From Enterococcus_D sp050529585 (lineage in GTDB: Bacteria > Bacillota > Bacilli > Lactobacillales > Enterococcaceae): a stretch of DNA of 64,000 bases. The translations under genes were made by a program, and so were the position numbers. How positions within the stretch are numbered: the first letter of the stretch is position 1; every line of letters begins with the position of its first letter. Below, piece after piece: positions 62,534 through 64,000 of the stretch. The notes under the pieces were generated by a model. That model did no database searches and was not told where the DNA came from. It worked only from the letters and a program-made list of their open reading frames with translations. The stretch lies in assembly GCF_050529585.1 (NCBI RefSeq), contig NZ_CP172882.1, positions 496,001 to 560,000 on the forward strand, read 5' to 3'.

Positions 62534-64000
<1,467 letters not shown>

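Overview
The window is Firmicutes chromosome from the genus Enterococcus, most likely the E. casseliflavus / E. gallinarum group. It ends inside a 16S rRNA gene whose V1-V3 sequence (for example the ACACTATTTTCCGCATGG stretch near 62725) reads like that group rather than E. faecium or E. faecalis. This assignment is from memory, not from a search. The rest fits a low-GC enterococcus: PTS operons, CcpA-like sites, an Rgg regulator, oleate hydratase, and a yutD-yutF housekeeping block.

Layout. 1-2621: end of a compact operon (thymine-pyrophosphorylase-like protein, thymidylate-synthase homologue, TIR-like protein, Nmad2-like protein) that looks like a DNA-modification-linked defence system and continues left of the window. 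2622-4320: insertion-sequence debris. 4555-6991: a GIY-YIG protein and a DUF4143-type ATPase. 7389-16525: a complete type I-C CRISPR-Cas locus (cas3-5-8c-7-4-1-2, with an internally initiated cas11) and a 16-repeat array cut off at its distal end by a terminator-bearing repeat that occurs three times in the window. 16894-19666: HelD-like helicase and a double-headed MerR regulator. 20151-24286: two GntR paralogues around a lone cellobiose-type EIIC, then an Xre/membrane-protein pair. 24448-29223: an AraC / DAACS symporter / GH127 module that appears inserted next to a MATE gene, because the end of the MATE gene is duplicated on both sides of it. 30945-36205: a membrane and coiled-coil protein pair, a GIY-YIG-DUF2075 ATPase with an overlapping MazG-like gene, decayed fragments, and a 50-codon holin-like type I toxin. 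36206-41307: PRD regulator with an ascorbate-family PTS and a transaldolase-like gene. 41527-47978: broken LacI gene, a tiny membrane protein, oleate hydratase, an Rgg regulator with a divergent 15-codon Trp-Trp peptide gene, and a P-type ATPase. 47979-61962: mostly core genes (MazG-like, SMR exporter, rsmF, tadA, SRP RNA, yutD, yutF, pgpA-like, ferredoxin-NADP reductase, cyclophilin, PatB-type lyase, S1 protein). 61963-64000: rRNA promoter region and a 16S gene cut by the window end.

Three items deserve most attention: the TIR / nucleotide-modification operon at the left edge, the Rgg plus divergent double-tryptophan mini-peptide at 44201-45196 (a possible undescribed quorum-sensing pair), and the GIY-YIG-DUF2075 / MazG pair at 32936-34928, whose MazG partner is a second, divergent copy of a gene at 47979. 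All product calls come from reading motifs by eye; no database search was run.
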